From Pseudooceanicola algae (GTDB taxonomy: Bacteria > Pseudomonadota > Alphaproteobacteria > Rhodobacterales > Rhodobacteraceae): a stretch of 64,000 nt of DNA. The first letter of the stretch is position 1. Each line of letters begins with the position of its first letter. The notes under the pieces were generated by a model that was given only the letters and a program-made list of their open reading frames with translations, searched no databases and was not told the origin of the DNA. Shown piece after piece: positions 35,062 through 43,424 of this stretch. The stretch covers positions 2,795,001 through 2,859,000 of the forward strand of contig NZ_CP060436.1 in the NCBI RefSeq assembly GCF_003590145.2. The letters run 5' to 3'. The translations under genes and the position numbers were made by a program.

Positions 35062-35952
35062 ATGCGCCGCCTGACCCTGATCGCCCTGCCCTATCTCTGG
35101 CTGCTGGCGCTGTTCCTCGTGCCCTTCCTGATCGTCGTCAAGATCTCGCTCTCGGATGTCGCCCTGGCCCGGCCGCCCTATTTCCCGCAGTTCGATCTGT
35201 CGGCGGGCTGGAGCGGGATCAGGGACTTCTTCAGCGAACTCGACTTCGAGAACTTCGTCTTCCTGACCACGGATGACCTCTACTGGCGCGCCTACCTGTC
35301 CTCGTTGCGCATCGCCTTCCTGTCGACGGTCTTCACCCTGGCGATCGGGTTCCCCATGGCCTACGCCATGGCCTCGGCCAGCCGGGAATGGCGCCCGACG
35401 CTGATGATGCTGGTGATCCTGCCATTCTGGACCTCTTTCCTGATCCGCGTCTATTCCTGGATGGGCATCCTGTCGAACAACGGGCTGCTCAATTCCTTCC
35501 TGCTCTGGCTCGGGGTGATCGACCAGCCTCTGCAGATCATGAATACGGAAATCGCCGTCTATATCGGCATCGTCTATACCTACCTGCCCTTCATGATCCT
35601 GCCGGTCTATTCGACCCTGGAAAAGCTGGACGGCTCGCTTCTGGAAGCCGCCGAAGACCTCGGCTGCACCCGCACCTCGGCCTTCTGGCGCGTGACCGTG
35701 CCGCTGTCCAAACCCGGTATCATCGCCGGCTGCTTCCTGGTCTTCATCCCGGCGCTCGGCGAATTCGTCATCCCCTCGCTGCTCGGGGGGTCGCAGACCC
35801 TGATGATCGGCAAGGTCCTGTGGGAGGAATTCTTCAACAACCGCGACTGGCCCGTCGCCTCGGCGGTGGCCGTGGTCCTGCTGGCGATCCTGATCATCCC
35901 GATCATCCTGTTCCAGCGCAATGAACAGAAACAGCGGGAGGCCGACCAATAA
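35062..35952 (+). CDS. potH: Polyamine ABC transporter permease
   Basis: 296-residue inner-membrane permease with six predicted helices. It has an extended periplasmic loop after helix 1, and the EAA motif LEAAEDLGCTRTSAFWRVTVPLSKPGI near residue 195 docks to PotG. AGGAGG lies before the ATG. It ends in TAATG, overlapping the potI start, so the two permeases are coupled. Helix 1 begins LIALPYLWLLALFLVPFLIVVKISL, typical of PotB/PotH. Confidence 0.92.
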   Translation: MRRLTLIALPYLWLLALFLVPFLIVVKISLSDVALARPPYFPQFDLSAGWSGIRDFFSELDFENFVFLTTDDLYWRAYLSSLRIAFLSTVFTLAIGFPMAYAMASASREWRPTLMMLVILPFWTSFLIRVYSWMGILSNNGLLNSFLLWLGVIDQPLQIMNTEIAVYIGIVYTYLPFMILPVYSTLEKLDGSLLEAAEDLGCTRTSAFWRVTVPLSKPGIIAGCFLVFIPALGEFVIPSLLGGSQTLMIGKVLWEEFFNNRDWPVASAVAVVLLAILIIPIILFQRNEQKQREADQ

Positions 35953-36767
35953 TGCGACGCATGTCCGGCTTCAACCTGGTCTCCCTGACCCTGGGCCTCG
36001 CCTTCCTCTACCTGCCGATGCTGATCCTCGTCATCTACAGCTTCAACGCCTCCAAACTGGTGACCGTCTGGGCCGGCTTCTCGACCAAATGGTACGGAGA
36101 GCTGCTGCGCAACGAAGCCTTTCTGGATGCCGCGCTGGTCACCCTGCGCGTGGCGGTGATTTCCTCGACCATCGCCACGGTGCTGGGCACCATGGCGGCC
36201 TTCATGCTGGTGCGGCTGGGGCGCTTTGCCGGGCGCACGCTGTTTTCCGGCATGATCTATGCGCCGCTTGTCATGCCCGACGTGATCACCGGCCTGTCGC
36301 TGCTGCTGTTGTTCATCGGCCTCAGCGTCGATCGCGGGATCTTCACCATCGTGCTGGCCCATACGACCTTCTGCATGTGCTATGTCTCGGTGGTGGTGTC
36401 CTCGCGCCTGGGCTCCTTCGACATCTCGCTGGAAGAGGCCGCGCGCGATCTCGGCTGCTCGTCCTGGCAGGCGTTCCGGCTGGTGACCCTGCCGATCATC
36501 GCGCCCGCCGTCATTTCGGGCTGGCTGCTGGCCTTCACCCTGTCGCTGGACGACCTGGTGATCTCTTCCTTCGCTGCGGGGCCGTCTTCGACCACCCTGC
36601 CGATGAAGATCTTCTCGGCGGTGCGGCTTGGCGTCTCGCCCGAGATCAACGCCCTGTCGACGATCATGATCGGCATCGTGGCCTTCGGCGTGGTAATCTT
36701 TTCGATCATGTCCAAACGCGCTACGGTCCGCCAGCAGCAGGAAGAACGCGACGCCTTCCACAGCTGA
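35952..36767 (+). CDS. potI: Polyamine ABC transporter permease
   Basis: 271-residue second permease of the importer, with six helices and the EAA motif LEEAARDLGCSSWQAFRLVTLPIIAPAV near residue 160. The sequence SLDDLVISSFAAGPSSTTLPMKIFSAVRLGVSPEINALST is typical of PotC/PotI. Its ATG overlaps the potH stop (TAATG). It is followed after 26 bases by the oxidoreductase gene, indicating that uptake and the first oxidation step are in one transcript. Confidence 0.92.
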   Translation: MRRMSGFNLVSLTLGLAFLYLPMLILVIYSFNASKLVTVWAGFSTKWYGELLRNEAFLDAALVTLRVAVISSTIATVLGTMAAFMLVRLGRFAGRTLFSGMIYAPLVMPDVITGLSLLLLFIGLSVDRGIFTIVLAHTTFCMCYVSVVVSSRLGSFDISLEEAARDLGCSSWQAFRLVTLPIIAPAVISGWLLAFTLSLDDLVISSFAAGPSSTTLPMKIFSAVRLGVSPEINALSTIMIGIVAFGVVIFSIMSKRATVRQQQEERDAFHS

Positions 36768-36793
36768 GACCCCGGTACTGAAAGCCCCCTCCC

Positions 36794-38149
36794 GTGACCC
36801 CTTCTTCCCAGAACCCGCGCCGGATCTACGGCGATTACACCTATTCCCGCGCGCCCATCGACAGTTGCTACTGGGCCGAGGCCATCCCCGAGGCGGCGCT
36901 GGCCCATCCCCCGGCACGCGGCCGGATCACGACCCGCATCGCGGTGGTGGGCGGCGGCTATACCGGGCTGAACGCCGCGCTGGCACTGGCGGAATCCAGG
37001 GCCGAGGTCACGCTGCTGGATGCGGAATTTCCCGGCTTCGGGGCCTCGGGGCGCAATGGCGGTTTCTGTTGCCTCGGCTCGCACCGGGCCAGTGACGCCC
37101 AACTGCGCAAGTTCGGCAAGGACGGCCCCGGAGAGGTCCACCGTGCCGAAGCCGCCGCCATCGCCCATGTCGAGGCCCTGATCGGGCGGTTCGGCATCGA
37201 CGTCGACCGCCATTCCCAGGGCGAAACCGTCATGGCCCATTCCCCCCGCGCGATGGAGGCCCTGCGCCGCAAGGCCCCCGCCCTGTCGCGGGATTTCAAC
37301 GCCGAGGTCCGCCTGATCGAACGCGCCGACCTCGCCGCCGAAGGGCTGTATTCGCCGCTCTGGCACGGGGCGATGCATATGCCGCTCGGTTTTGCGCTGC
37401 ATCCGCGCAAATACCTGGCCGGGCTGGTACAGGCAGCGGAACATGCCGGGGCCGTGATCCATGGCGGCAGCCCCGTGCTGTCCGTCAGCCATACCGGCAA
37501 GCGTCACCTGCTGCGCACCCCGGATGCGGAAATCGAGGCGGAGCGCGTCATCTTCGCCACCAACGGCTATACCGCCGAGACCCTGCTGCCCTGGCTGCGC
37601 GGGCGCTTCCTGCCCGCCCAAAGCTCGGTCCTGACGACCCGGCGGATGACGCAGACCGAGCTTGAGGCGCAAAGTTACACCTCGCGGCAGATGAGCTATG
37701 AAGACCGGCGGATGCTGCATTATTTCCATCTGACCCCGGATGGGCGGATGGTTTTCGGCCAACGCGGCGCGCTGCTGTCCTCGCCCCGGAACGAAGCCAG
37801 GGTCGCCGCAAGGGTGCGCGCGGATTTCGACGCCGCCTTCCCGGCCTGGAGCCATGTGGAAACGCCGCATCACTGGTCGGGCATGGTCTGCCTGACCGCG
37901 TCCCTTACGCCCTATTGCGGGCCGGTGCCGGGGATGGACGGGGTTTTTGCCGGCTTCGGCTATCATGGCAACGGCGTCGCGATGGCCAGCTATTGCGGCG
38001 CGATGCTGGCGGATCTGGCGCTTGGCCAGCCGACCCGCGCCCTGCTGCCCAAGGCCTTTGCCGCGCCGCCGCCGCGGTTCCCCCTCGGGCGGTTCCGGCG
38101 CGCCTTCCTGATGGCGGAATATGCCTCGGCGCGGCTGCTGGATCGCTGA
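36794..38149 (+). CDS. FAD-dependent oxidoreductase, PuuB/OrdL-like (gamma-glutamylputrescine oxidase type)
   Basis: 451-residue DAO-family flavoenzyme. An N-terminal segment (YTYSRAPIDSCYWAEAIPEA) typical of the PuuB group precedes the FAD-binding motif IAVVGGGYTGLNAALALAES (about 35-54) and GFGASGRNGGFCC. The C-terminus closes with the second FAD contact VFAGFGYHGNGVAMASYCGAMLADLALG. PuuB oxidises gamma-glutamylputrescine, but relatives act on other secondary amines or glycine. Linkage to potFGHI supports polyamine use. No gamma-glutamylputrescine synthetase (puuA) is in the window, so the exact route is unsettled. Confidence 0.85.
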   Translation: MTPSSQNPRRIYGDYTYSRAPIDSCYWAEAIPEAALAHPPARGRITTRIAVVGGGYTGLNAALALAESRAEVTLLDAEFPGFGASGRNGGFCCLGSHRASDAQLRKFGKDGPGEVHRAEAAAIAHVEALIGRFGIDVDRHSQGETVMAHSPRAMEALRRKAPALSRDFNAEVRLIERADLAAEGLYSPLWHGAMHMPLGFALHPRKYLAGLVQAAEHAGAVIHGGSPVLSVSHTGKRHLLRTPDAEIEAERVIFATNGYTAETLLPWLRGRFLPAQSSVLTTRRMTQTELEAQSYTSRQMSYEDRRMLHYFHLTPDGRMVFGQRGALLSSPRNEARVAARVRADFDAAFPAWSHVETPHHWSGMVCLTASLTPYCGPVPGMDGVFAGFGYHGNGVAMASYCGAMLADLALGQPTRALLPKAFAAPPPRFPLGRFRRAFLMAEYASARLLDR

Positions 38150-39067
38150 TCAGGGGGTCTTGGATTGCTGCGCCTTGGCGCGTTGCAGGCCAAGCTGACG
38201 TTCCCGGATCAGGATGATGACCCCGGCGGCAATGATGATCGCCGCCCCGATCAGCATCTGCGCGGTCGGCACCTCGCCAAAGGCGAAATAGCCGATCAGC
38301 AGCGCGAACAGCATCGAGGCATAGTCGAAGGGCGCCACAAGGCTGGCATCGGCAAAGCGATAGGACGAGGTCAGGAAAATCTGACCGACCCCACCGACAA
38401 GACCTGCACAGATCAGCGCAGTGGCCTCGAAGGGGGTCGGCATCACCCAGCCGAAGGGGATGGTCAGCAGGGACATCGCCGTGGCGGTGATCGAGAACCA
38501 GAAGACGATGGCCGAGGTCTGTTCGGTCTTCACCATGTTGCGGATATGGACCTGCGCCAGCGCCCCGCAGGTTGCCCCGAACAGCACCAGAAGGGCGCCG
38601 GCGGCCTGGGTGATCTCCACCATGTCGCCGCCAAGGGTGGTGACGCGGGGTTCCAGCACGACCATCACGCCGCACAGCCCCAGAACCACGGCACCGATGC
38701 GGAAGATGCCGACCTTTTCGCCAAGGAACATCGCCGCGAAGACCACCACCAGCAGCGGCATCGTATAGCCAAGCGCCGTGACCTCGGGTAGCGGCAGAAA
38801 GGCCAGCGCCGCGAAGCCGCAGCCCATCGAAGTGGTCCCGATGAAGCCACGCCAGACATGGGCCATCGGGTTGGCCACCCGCATCCCCGTGGACAGGTCC
38901 CCCCGCGCCGCCAGCCAGCCGACGATGATCGGCAGCGAACAGAAAGAGCGGAAGAACACGGCCTCGCCCGCCGGCACATGCGGGGTCGAGGCCTTGATGA
39001 GCGAGGACATGACGATGAAGCAGCTCACCGCGACGAGTTTAAGCAGGATGCCCTTGAGCGGGTGCAT
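38150..39067 (-). CDS. EamA/DMT-superfamily transporter
   Basis: 305-residue membrane protein with ten predicted helices and two EamA repeats. MHPLKGILLKLVAVSCFIVMSSLIKAS is helix 1, and ALGYTMPLLVVVFAAMFLGEKVGIFRIGAVVLGLCGVMVVL and FDYASMLFALLIGYFAFGEVPTAQMLIGAAIIIAAGVIIL are the paired fourth/fifth-helix signatures. It ends immediately after the convergent oxidoreductase stop. It could export an amine or metabolite, but nothing links it firmly to the polyamine genes. Confidence 0.88.
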   Translation of the reverse strand: MHPLKGILLKLVAVSCFIVMSSLIKASTPHVPAGEAVFFRSFCSLPIIVGWLAARGDLSTGMRVANPMAHVWRGFIGTTSMGCGFAALAFLPLPEVTALGYTMPLLVVVFAAMFLGEKVGIFRIGAVVLGLCGVMVVLEPRVTTLGGDMVEITQAAGALLVLFGATCGALAQVHIRNMVKTEQTSAIVFWFSITATAMSLLTIPFGWVMPTPFEATALICAGLVGGVGQIFLTSSYRFADASLVAPFDYASMLFALLIGYFAFGEVPTAQMLIGAAIIIAAGVIILIRERQLGLQRAKAQQSKTP

Positions 39068-39203
39068 ATGGTCCTCGCATGTGCGGAAGGCGGATCGGTG
39101 GCGACAGGATCCCGGGGAATGTGCGCAGATTTCACGAAGCCTTGTGCCGGGTCAATCGCACAGGCGTCCTTGCGGGGGTATGTTCGGGCGAGAGGACGCC
39201 GAA

Positions 39204-39264
39204 GGGGGGCGCTGCCCCCAAGCGGCAAGTCGCCTTCCCAAGGCGTATTTTCGACAGGTTGAAG
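39204..39264 (-). repeat. Composite intergenic repeat (class-1 hairpin plus class-2 unit)
   Basis: GGGGGGCGCTGCCCCC (39204-39219) is the reverse of the GGGGGCAGCGCCCCC hairpin that accompanies class-1 copies. It is followed by a class-2 unit (GCCTTCCCAAGGCG then TATTTTCGACAGGTTGAAG, 39231-39264). The class-1 core itself is missing here. Confidence 0.5.
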
Positions 39265-39352
39265 CGGGACGCGCGGGCCTGAACCATCGTGGTGTTTGCA
39301 TCCCGAGCAGGGAGGCTCTAATCCAGAGACAGGATTTCAGGGAAACGCCGAC

Positions 39353-39967
39353 GTGACCAACCATCTTTATCAGAACGACCTGCCCAACGGGCTCGACCTT
39401 GGCCCGGTTGTCGCCATCGATTGCGAGACCATGGGGCTGAACCCGATGCGCGACCGGCTTTGCGTGGTGCAGATGTCGGGCGGTGACGGGCATTCCCATA
39501 TCGTGCAGGTTGCCAAGGGACAGACCGAGGCGCCGAACCTGTGCCGGATGCTGGGCGATCCCGAGGTGCTGAAGCTGTTCCATTTCGGGCGTTTCGACAT
39601 CGCCGCGATGTACCATGCCTTCGGCACCCTGGCCGCGCCGGTCTATTGCACCAAGATCGCCAGCCGTCTGGTGCGCACCTATACGGATCGCCACGGGTTG
39701 AAGAACCTGACCCAGGAGTTGATCGGCGTCGACCTGTCCAAGCAGCAGCAGATGAGCGATTGGGGCGCCGAAACCCTGAGCGAGGCGCAGTTGGAATATG
39801 CCGCCAGCGACGTGCTGTACCTGCATCGGCTGCGCGATGCGCTGGATGCGCGCCTGGCCCGCGAAGGCCGGACCGAGATCGCCAGCGCCTGTTTCGATTT
39901 CCTGCCCATGCGCGCCAGGCTCGACCTGGCCGGATGGCCGGAGATCGACATATTCGCCCATAGCTGA
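39353..39967 (+). CDS. rnd: Ribonuclease D (DEDD 3'-5' exonuclease)
   Basis: 3'-5' exoribonuclease acting on tRNA and structured RNA ends. 204 residues, the short alphaproteobacterial form without HRDC domains. Exo I holds Asp23 and Glu25 (VAIDCETMGL), Exo II is HFGRFDIAAMY (about 75-85) and Exo III YAASDVLYLHRL (about 145-156, DEDDy type with Tyr). The start is a GTG at 39353 with AGGGAAAC upstream, giving MTNHLYQNDLPNGLDLG; an in-frame TTG at 39296 would add unlike residues. It lies 8 bases before lptC. Confidence 0.93.
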   Translation: MTNHLYQNDLPNGLDLGPVVAIDCETMGLNPMRDRLCVVQMSGGDGHSHIVQVAKGQTEAPNLCRMLGDPEVLKLFHFGRFDIAAMYHAFGTLAAPVYCTKIASRLVRTYTDRHGLKNLTQELIGVDLSKQQQMSDWGAETLSEAQLEYAASDVLYLHRLRDALDARLAREGRTEIASACFDFLPMRARLDLAGWPEIDIFAHS

Positions 39968-39975
39968 GACGGGTC

Positions 39976-40644
39976 ATGGCGCTGAGCGAACGATCCCTGT
40001 CCCGCCTTGTCTCGGCTCTCAAGGTGGTGCTGCCGCTTTCGGCGGTGGGGGTTCTCTCGACGCTCTTCCTGCTGTCGGGCAACAGCGACCCGGTTTCGAC
40101 CATTCCCTTTACCACCATCGACCTGAAGGACGCCGCGCGCAGCGAACGTATCATGTCGCCCAGCTTTGCCGGGGCCACGGAACAGGGCGACCTGATCGCC
40201 TTTGTCGCCGAAAGCGCCACGCCGAAGGGCGAACAGCAGGCCGGCGCCGAGAGCCTGACCGCGACCATCGACCTGGTCTCGGGCCAGCAAATCAGCTTTC
40301 GTGCCGACGAGGGCGAGATCGACCGCAATGCCGATACCGCGCTTCTGACCGGCGGCGTCACGATCCGGACCTCGACCGGCTACCTGATCGAAACCGAGGC
40401 ACTGACATCGGGACTGACGCAGATCCGCGCAGAATCCGAAGGCCACATTTCCGGCGAAGGGCCGCTTGGGCGGTTTACCGCGGGCCGCATGAACCTGACC
40501 TCGGGCGCGGCGGAAAACAGTGCCTATATTGTTTTCAGCGAGGGTATCGACCTGATATACGATCCTGACCCTGCGGTGGCGGAGGGTTCCGAAAACGGGA
40601 CCGCCCCCGCAACGTCAGACGACCAAGGCAAGGAGAGACCGTGA
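39976..40644 (+). CDS. lptC: LPS export ABC transporter periplasmic protein LptC
   Basis: Bitopic inner-membrane protein that takes LPS from LptBFG and hands it to LptA. 222 residues: one N-terminal membrane helix (LKVVLPLSAVGVLSTLFLLSG, about 15-35), then a periplasmic beta-jellyroll with FRADEGEIDRNADTALLTGGVTIRTSTGYLIETEAL, typical of LptC/YrbK. The sequence is longer than E. coli LptC (191), as usual in alphaproteobacteria. It overlaps lptA by the ATGA at 40641-40644. Confidence 0.9.
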   Translation: MALSERSLSRLVSALKVVLPLSAVGVLSTLFLLSGNSDPVSTIPFTTIDLKDAARSERIMSPSFAGATEQGDLIAFVAESATPKGEQQAGAESLTATIDLVSGQQISFRADEGEIDRNADTALLTGGVTIRTSTGYLIETEALTSGLTQIRAESEGHISGEGPLGRFTAGRMNLTSGAAENSAYIVFSEGIDLIYDPDPAVAEGSENGTAPATSDDQGKERP

Positions 40645-41165
40645 CAGAGATTTCCGCAAGCGCGCGACCTTTCGCATCCCGGATCCCTGGCCTGCTGGTC
40701 GCCGGGGCGTTGATGCTGGCCGGCACGTTGCCCGCCACGGCGCAGACCGAAATGGGCTTTGGCGCCAGCGGCGACCCCTCGGCCCCGATCGAGGTCAATT
40801 CCGACAACCTGTCGGTCGATCAGCAGGATGGCTCTGCGGTCTTCGAGGGCAACGTGCGCATCGCCCAGAACGAGATGCGCCTTTCTGCCGATCAGGTGCA
40901 GGTCTTCTACGATGCCGATGGCGAGGCGATCGACACCCTGCGCGCCTCCGGTCAGGTCCTGCTGGTCAGCGGCGAGGACAGCGCCGAAGCCGAGACCGCC
41001 GATTACAACGTGCATGGCGGCATCATCCTGATGCAGGGCAATGTCATGTTGCTGCGCGGCGCCTCGGTCGTCACATCACAGAAGATGAATGTCGATCTGG
41101 CTTCCGGGACCGCGCGACTGGAAGGCAATGTGCGCACCGTCCTGCAACAGCAGGGCAAGAACTAG
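40641..41165 (+). CDS. lptA: LPS transport periplasmic bridge protein LptA
   Basis: 174-residue periplasmic OstA-like protein that forms the bridge carrying LPS to the outer membrane. It has a signal peptide ([18 protein letters not shown]), then [42 protein letters not shown], the characteristic LptA beta-jellyroll repeat, and [27 protein letters not shown]. It is coupled to lptC (ATGA) and followed after 19 bases by lptB. Confidence 0.95.
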   Translation: MTEISASARPFASRIPGLLVAGALMLAGTLPATAQTEMGFGASGDPSAPIEVNSDNLSVDQQDGSAVFEGNVRIAQNEMRLSADQVQVFYDADGEAIDTLRASGQVLLVSGEDSAEAETADYNVHGGIILMQGNVMLLRGASVVTSQKMNVDLASGTARLEGNVRTVLQQQGKN

Positions 41166-41184
41166 GGTCATGGCAAAGGAGACC

Positions 41185-41946
41185 ATGGCAAAGGCTGGGA
41201 AACTTGCGGTAACCGAAACCACGCACGGGTTGCAGATCGAAGGCCTGCGCAAGGCCTACAAGAAGCGCGTGGTGATCCGCGACGTGTCGATGACCCTTGA
41301 TCGGGGCGAAGTCGTGGCGCTGCTGGGGCCGAACGGGTCCGGCAAGACGACGACTTTCTATGCCATCGCCGGGCTGATCCTGCCCGAAGGCGGGCGCGTC
41401 AGGCTGGACGGCAATGATGTGACCGGCCTGCCGATGTATCGTCGCGCCAAGCTGGGCATCGGCTATTTGCCGCAGGAAATGTCGATTTTCCGTGGTCTCA
41501 ACGTCGAAGACAATATTGCCGCGATCCTCGACATCACCCATTCGGACCGCCACAAGCGTCGTGAACGGCTGGAAGAGCTGCTGTCGGAATTTTCCATCGA
41601 ACACCTGCGCCGCGCCCCTGCCATGGCGCTGTCCGGAGGCGAACGCCGCCGGGTCGAGATCGCCCGTTGCCTGGCCGCCGACCCCAAGTACCTGCTGCTG
41701 GACGAACCCTTTGCCGGGGTCGATCCGATCTCGGTCGCCGATATCCGGCACCTGGTCGCGGACCTGAAGAAGCGCGGGATCGGAGTGCTGATCACCGACC
41801 ACAACGTGCGCGAGACGCTGGCCATCGTCGACCGCGCCTATATCCTGCATGACGGAACGGTGCTGATGTCGGGCACCCCCGAAGAAGTCGTGGAAAACGA
41901 CAACGTCCGCCGCGTCTACCTGGGTGATAGTTTCAGGATCAGCTGA
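41185..41946 (+). CDS. lptB: LPS export ABC transporter ATP-binding protein LptB
   Basis: ATPase that drives LPS extraction by LptFG. 253 residues: Walker [11 protein letters not shown]-loop [20 protein letters not shown], signature [16 protein letters not shown], Walker [17 protein letters not shown] and [10 protein letters not shown] switch, all as in LptB. The ATG at 41185 has AAAGGAGACC before it and is preferred over the ATG at 41170. lptF and lptG are not in the window. The usual downstream gene in E. coli, rpoN, is absent. Confidence 0.96.
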   Translation: MAKAGKLAVTETTHGLQIEGLRKAYKKRVVIRDVSMTLDRGEVVALLGPNGSGKTTTFYAIAGLILPEGGRVRLDGNDVTGLPMYRRAKLGIGYLPQEMSIFRGLNVEDNIAAILDITHSDRHKRRERLEELLSEFSIEHLRRAPAMALSGGERRRVEIARCLAADPKYLLLDEPFAGVDPISVADIRHLVADLKKRGIGVLITDHNVRETLAIVDRAYILHDGTVLMSGTPEEVVENDNVRRVYLGDSFRIS

Positions 41947-42304
41947 TCGCCCTTGGCCATATCGCTTGGATTGCGCTCATTTAACGCAGCAACCGGTCTT
42001 GAAACCGGCGTTTCCGCCGGGTCCATCCCTTTGAGATCGCAGGCGAAAGCATCAATTCGCCGACCGTAGGCCGGGTTCAGCCCCCCGAGGTCGTGAATGC
42101 GTAATCCGTTGACAGAACGGGTCGATTCCCGATCAAATGAAGCCATGACAGTTTCGCGCCACCTTGTTGAAGCTCTCTCTCACCGCTGCGGCGGTTTTGA
42201 GGTCAGAGATGGCGCGTTCCTGTCGTACTTCCGCAGCATTCGGACCTGACGTACCGGTGGTCACACCGCCGGAAGACGCCCGAATTGTCATGAAAGGAGA
42301 CGGA
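41947..42304. other. Intergenic region between lptB and hpf
   Basis: 358 bases without a gene I can support. A short frame on the minus strand (41916-42146) overlaps the end of lptB and resembles nothing. A possible terminator hairpin lies at 41983-42013. In E. coli rpoN occupies this place; no sigma-54 motifs are visible here in any frame. Confidence 0.6.
41983..42013 (+). terminator. Possible terminator after lptB
   Basis: CCGGT at 41993-41997 pairs with ACCGG at 42004-42008 and outer AACG with CGTT, followed by TTTCC. It is modest in strength. Confidence 0.35.
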
Positions 42305-42874
42305 ATGCTCTACCAGATTGCCGGAAAACAGATCGACATCGGAGATGCCCTGCAGGAGCACGTGAAGGATTCGCTCGATACGGCGGTGGGCAAATATGCC
42401 AATCGTCCGACAGATGCGAACGTGACCTTTTCGAAGGCCGCGCATGAATTCATCTGCGAAGCGACGGTGCATCTGTCGACCGGGCTGACCGCCCAGGCCA
42501 AGGCCCGCGCCCCTGAAATCTACGCCGCCTTCGACAGTTGCTGCGCCAAGATGGAAAAGCAGCTGCGCCGATACAAGCGCCGGTTGAAGGATCACCATAA
42601 AACACGGGTGGAGCAGGTTGAACTTCTGGGGGCTTCCTCCTATATCCTCGCCTCGGATCAGGAAGGCGAAGAATCGGAACCCGAGACGCTGCAGCCCGTT
42701 ATCGTTGCAGAGATGGAAACTCAGATCCCGTCGCTTTCGGTCGGAGAGGCCGTCATGCATATGGAACTGGCCGGTGCGCCGGTGCTTGTCTTCCGCAACG
42801 AAGGCAAGGATGGGGTCAACGTCGTCTATCGTCGGGATGACGGAAACATCGGCTGGATAGATCCAAGGAACTGA
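42305..42874 (+). CDS. hpf: Ribosome hibernation promoting factor, long form
   Basis: 189-residue stationary-phase factor that binds the 30S subunit and pairs 70S ribosomes into 100S dimers. An N-terminal S30AE domain (MLYQIAGKQIDIGDALQEHVKDSLDTAVGKY to DSCCAKMEKQLRRYKRRLKDHHK, about 1-100) is followed by a linker and a C-terminal dimerisation domain (LSVGEAVMHMELAGAPVLVFRNEGKDGVNVVYRRDDGNIGWIDP), marking the long form. The ATG at 42305 has AAAGGAGACGGA upstream; longer frames have no ribosome site. It is followed after 32 bases by ptsN. Confidence 0.95.
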   Translation: MLYQIAGKQIDIGDALQEHVKDSLDTAVGKYANRPTDANVTFSKAAHEFICEATVHLSTGLTAQAKARAPEIYAAFDSCCAKMEKQLRRYKRRLKDHHKTRVEQVELLGASSYILASDQEGEESEPETLQPVIVAEMETQIPSLSVGEAVMHMELAGAPVLVFRNEGKDGVNVVYRRDDGNIGWIDPRN

Positions 42875-42906
42875 ATAGACCCAATCGAAGAGCAGTCGAG
42901 AACGGT

Positions 42907-43371
42907 ATGAAACTGTCACAGATTCTAAAGCCCGATGCGATCAAGGTGATCTCGTCGGCCTCCAGCAAGAAACGTCTCTTGCAGGATGTCGGCGACCTTG
43001 CGCATTCGGCCTATCACCTGGACCAGGAGCACGTCGTCGAGGCCCTTCTGGAGCGGGAGAGCCTTGGACCGACAGGTGTCGGCCATGGCGTCGCCCTGCC
43101 CCATGCCCGGCTTGCCGGGATCGACGAGGTGTCCGGCATCTTCCTGCGGCTTGAAAAACCGGTCGATTTCGACTCGGTCGACCGGCAGCCGGTGGATATC
43201 GTCTTCGCGCTTTTCGCCCCCGAGGAGGCTGGCGTCGAACATCTGAAGGCACTGGCCCTGGTCTCGCGCACCCTGCGCGACAGCCTGCTGTGCAAGAAGC
43301 TGCGCGCCAATGCGGATGCGGCCACGCTGCATGCGATCCTGATCTCGGAGCAGGACATGAAAGCCGCCTGA
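42907..43371 (+). CDS. ptsN: PTS IIA-like nitrogen-regulatory protein
   Basis: 154-residue EIIA-Ntr protein of the regulatory phosphotransferase system, which links nitrogen, carbon and potassium status. The phosphoryl-accepting histidine is His66 in GHGVALPHARL. SSASSKKRLLQDVGDLA (helix 1) and RQPVDIVFALFAPEEAGVEHLKALALVSRTLRD are typical. The hpf-ptsN order is conserved in proteobacteria. A terminator follows 30 bases after the stop. Confidence 0.96.
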   Translation: MKLSQILKPDAIKVISSASSKKRLLQDVGDLAHSAYHLDQEHVVEALLERESLGPTGVGHGVALPHARLAGIDEVSGIFLRLEKPVDFDSVDRQPVDIVFALFAPEEAGVEHLKALALVSRTLRDSLLCKKLRANADAATLHAILISEQDMKAA

Positions 43372-43401
43372 GACGCGGCGATCTCGCAAGGGATGGATCA
43401 G

Positions 43402-43424
43402 GGGGCCTTTCGGGGCCCCTTTTT
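43402..43424 (+). terminator. Rho-independent terminator of ptsN
   Basis: GGGGCC (43402-43407) pairs with GGCCCC (43414-43419) and is followed by five T. It also borders the convergent sulfotransferase gene. Confidence 0.85.

Noticed and set aside
41916-42146. A small minus-strand frame between lptB and hpf
   Set aside because: It overlaps the 3' end of lptB, has no ribosome site and matches nothing.
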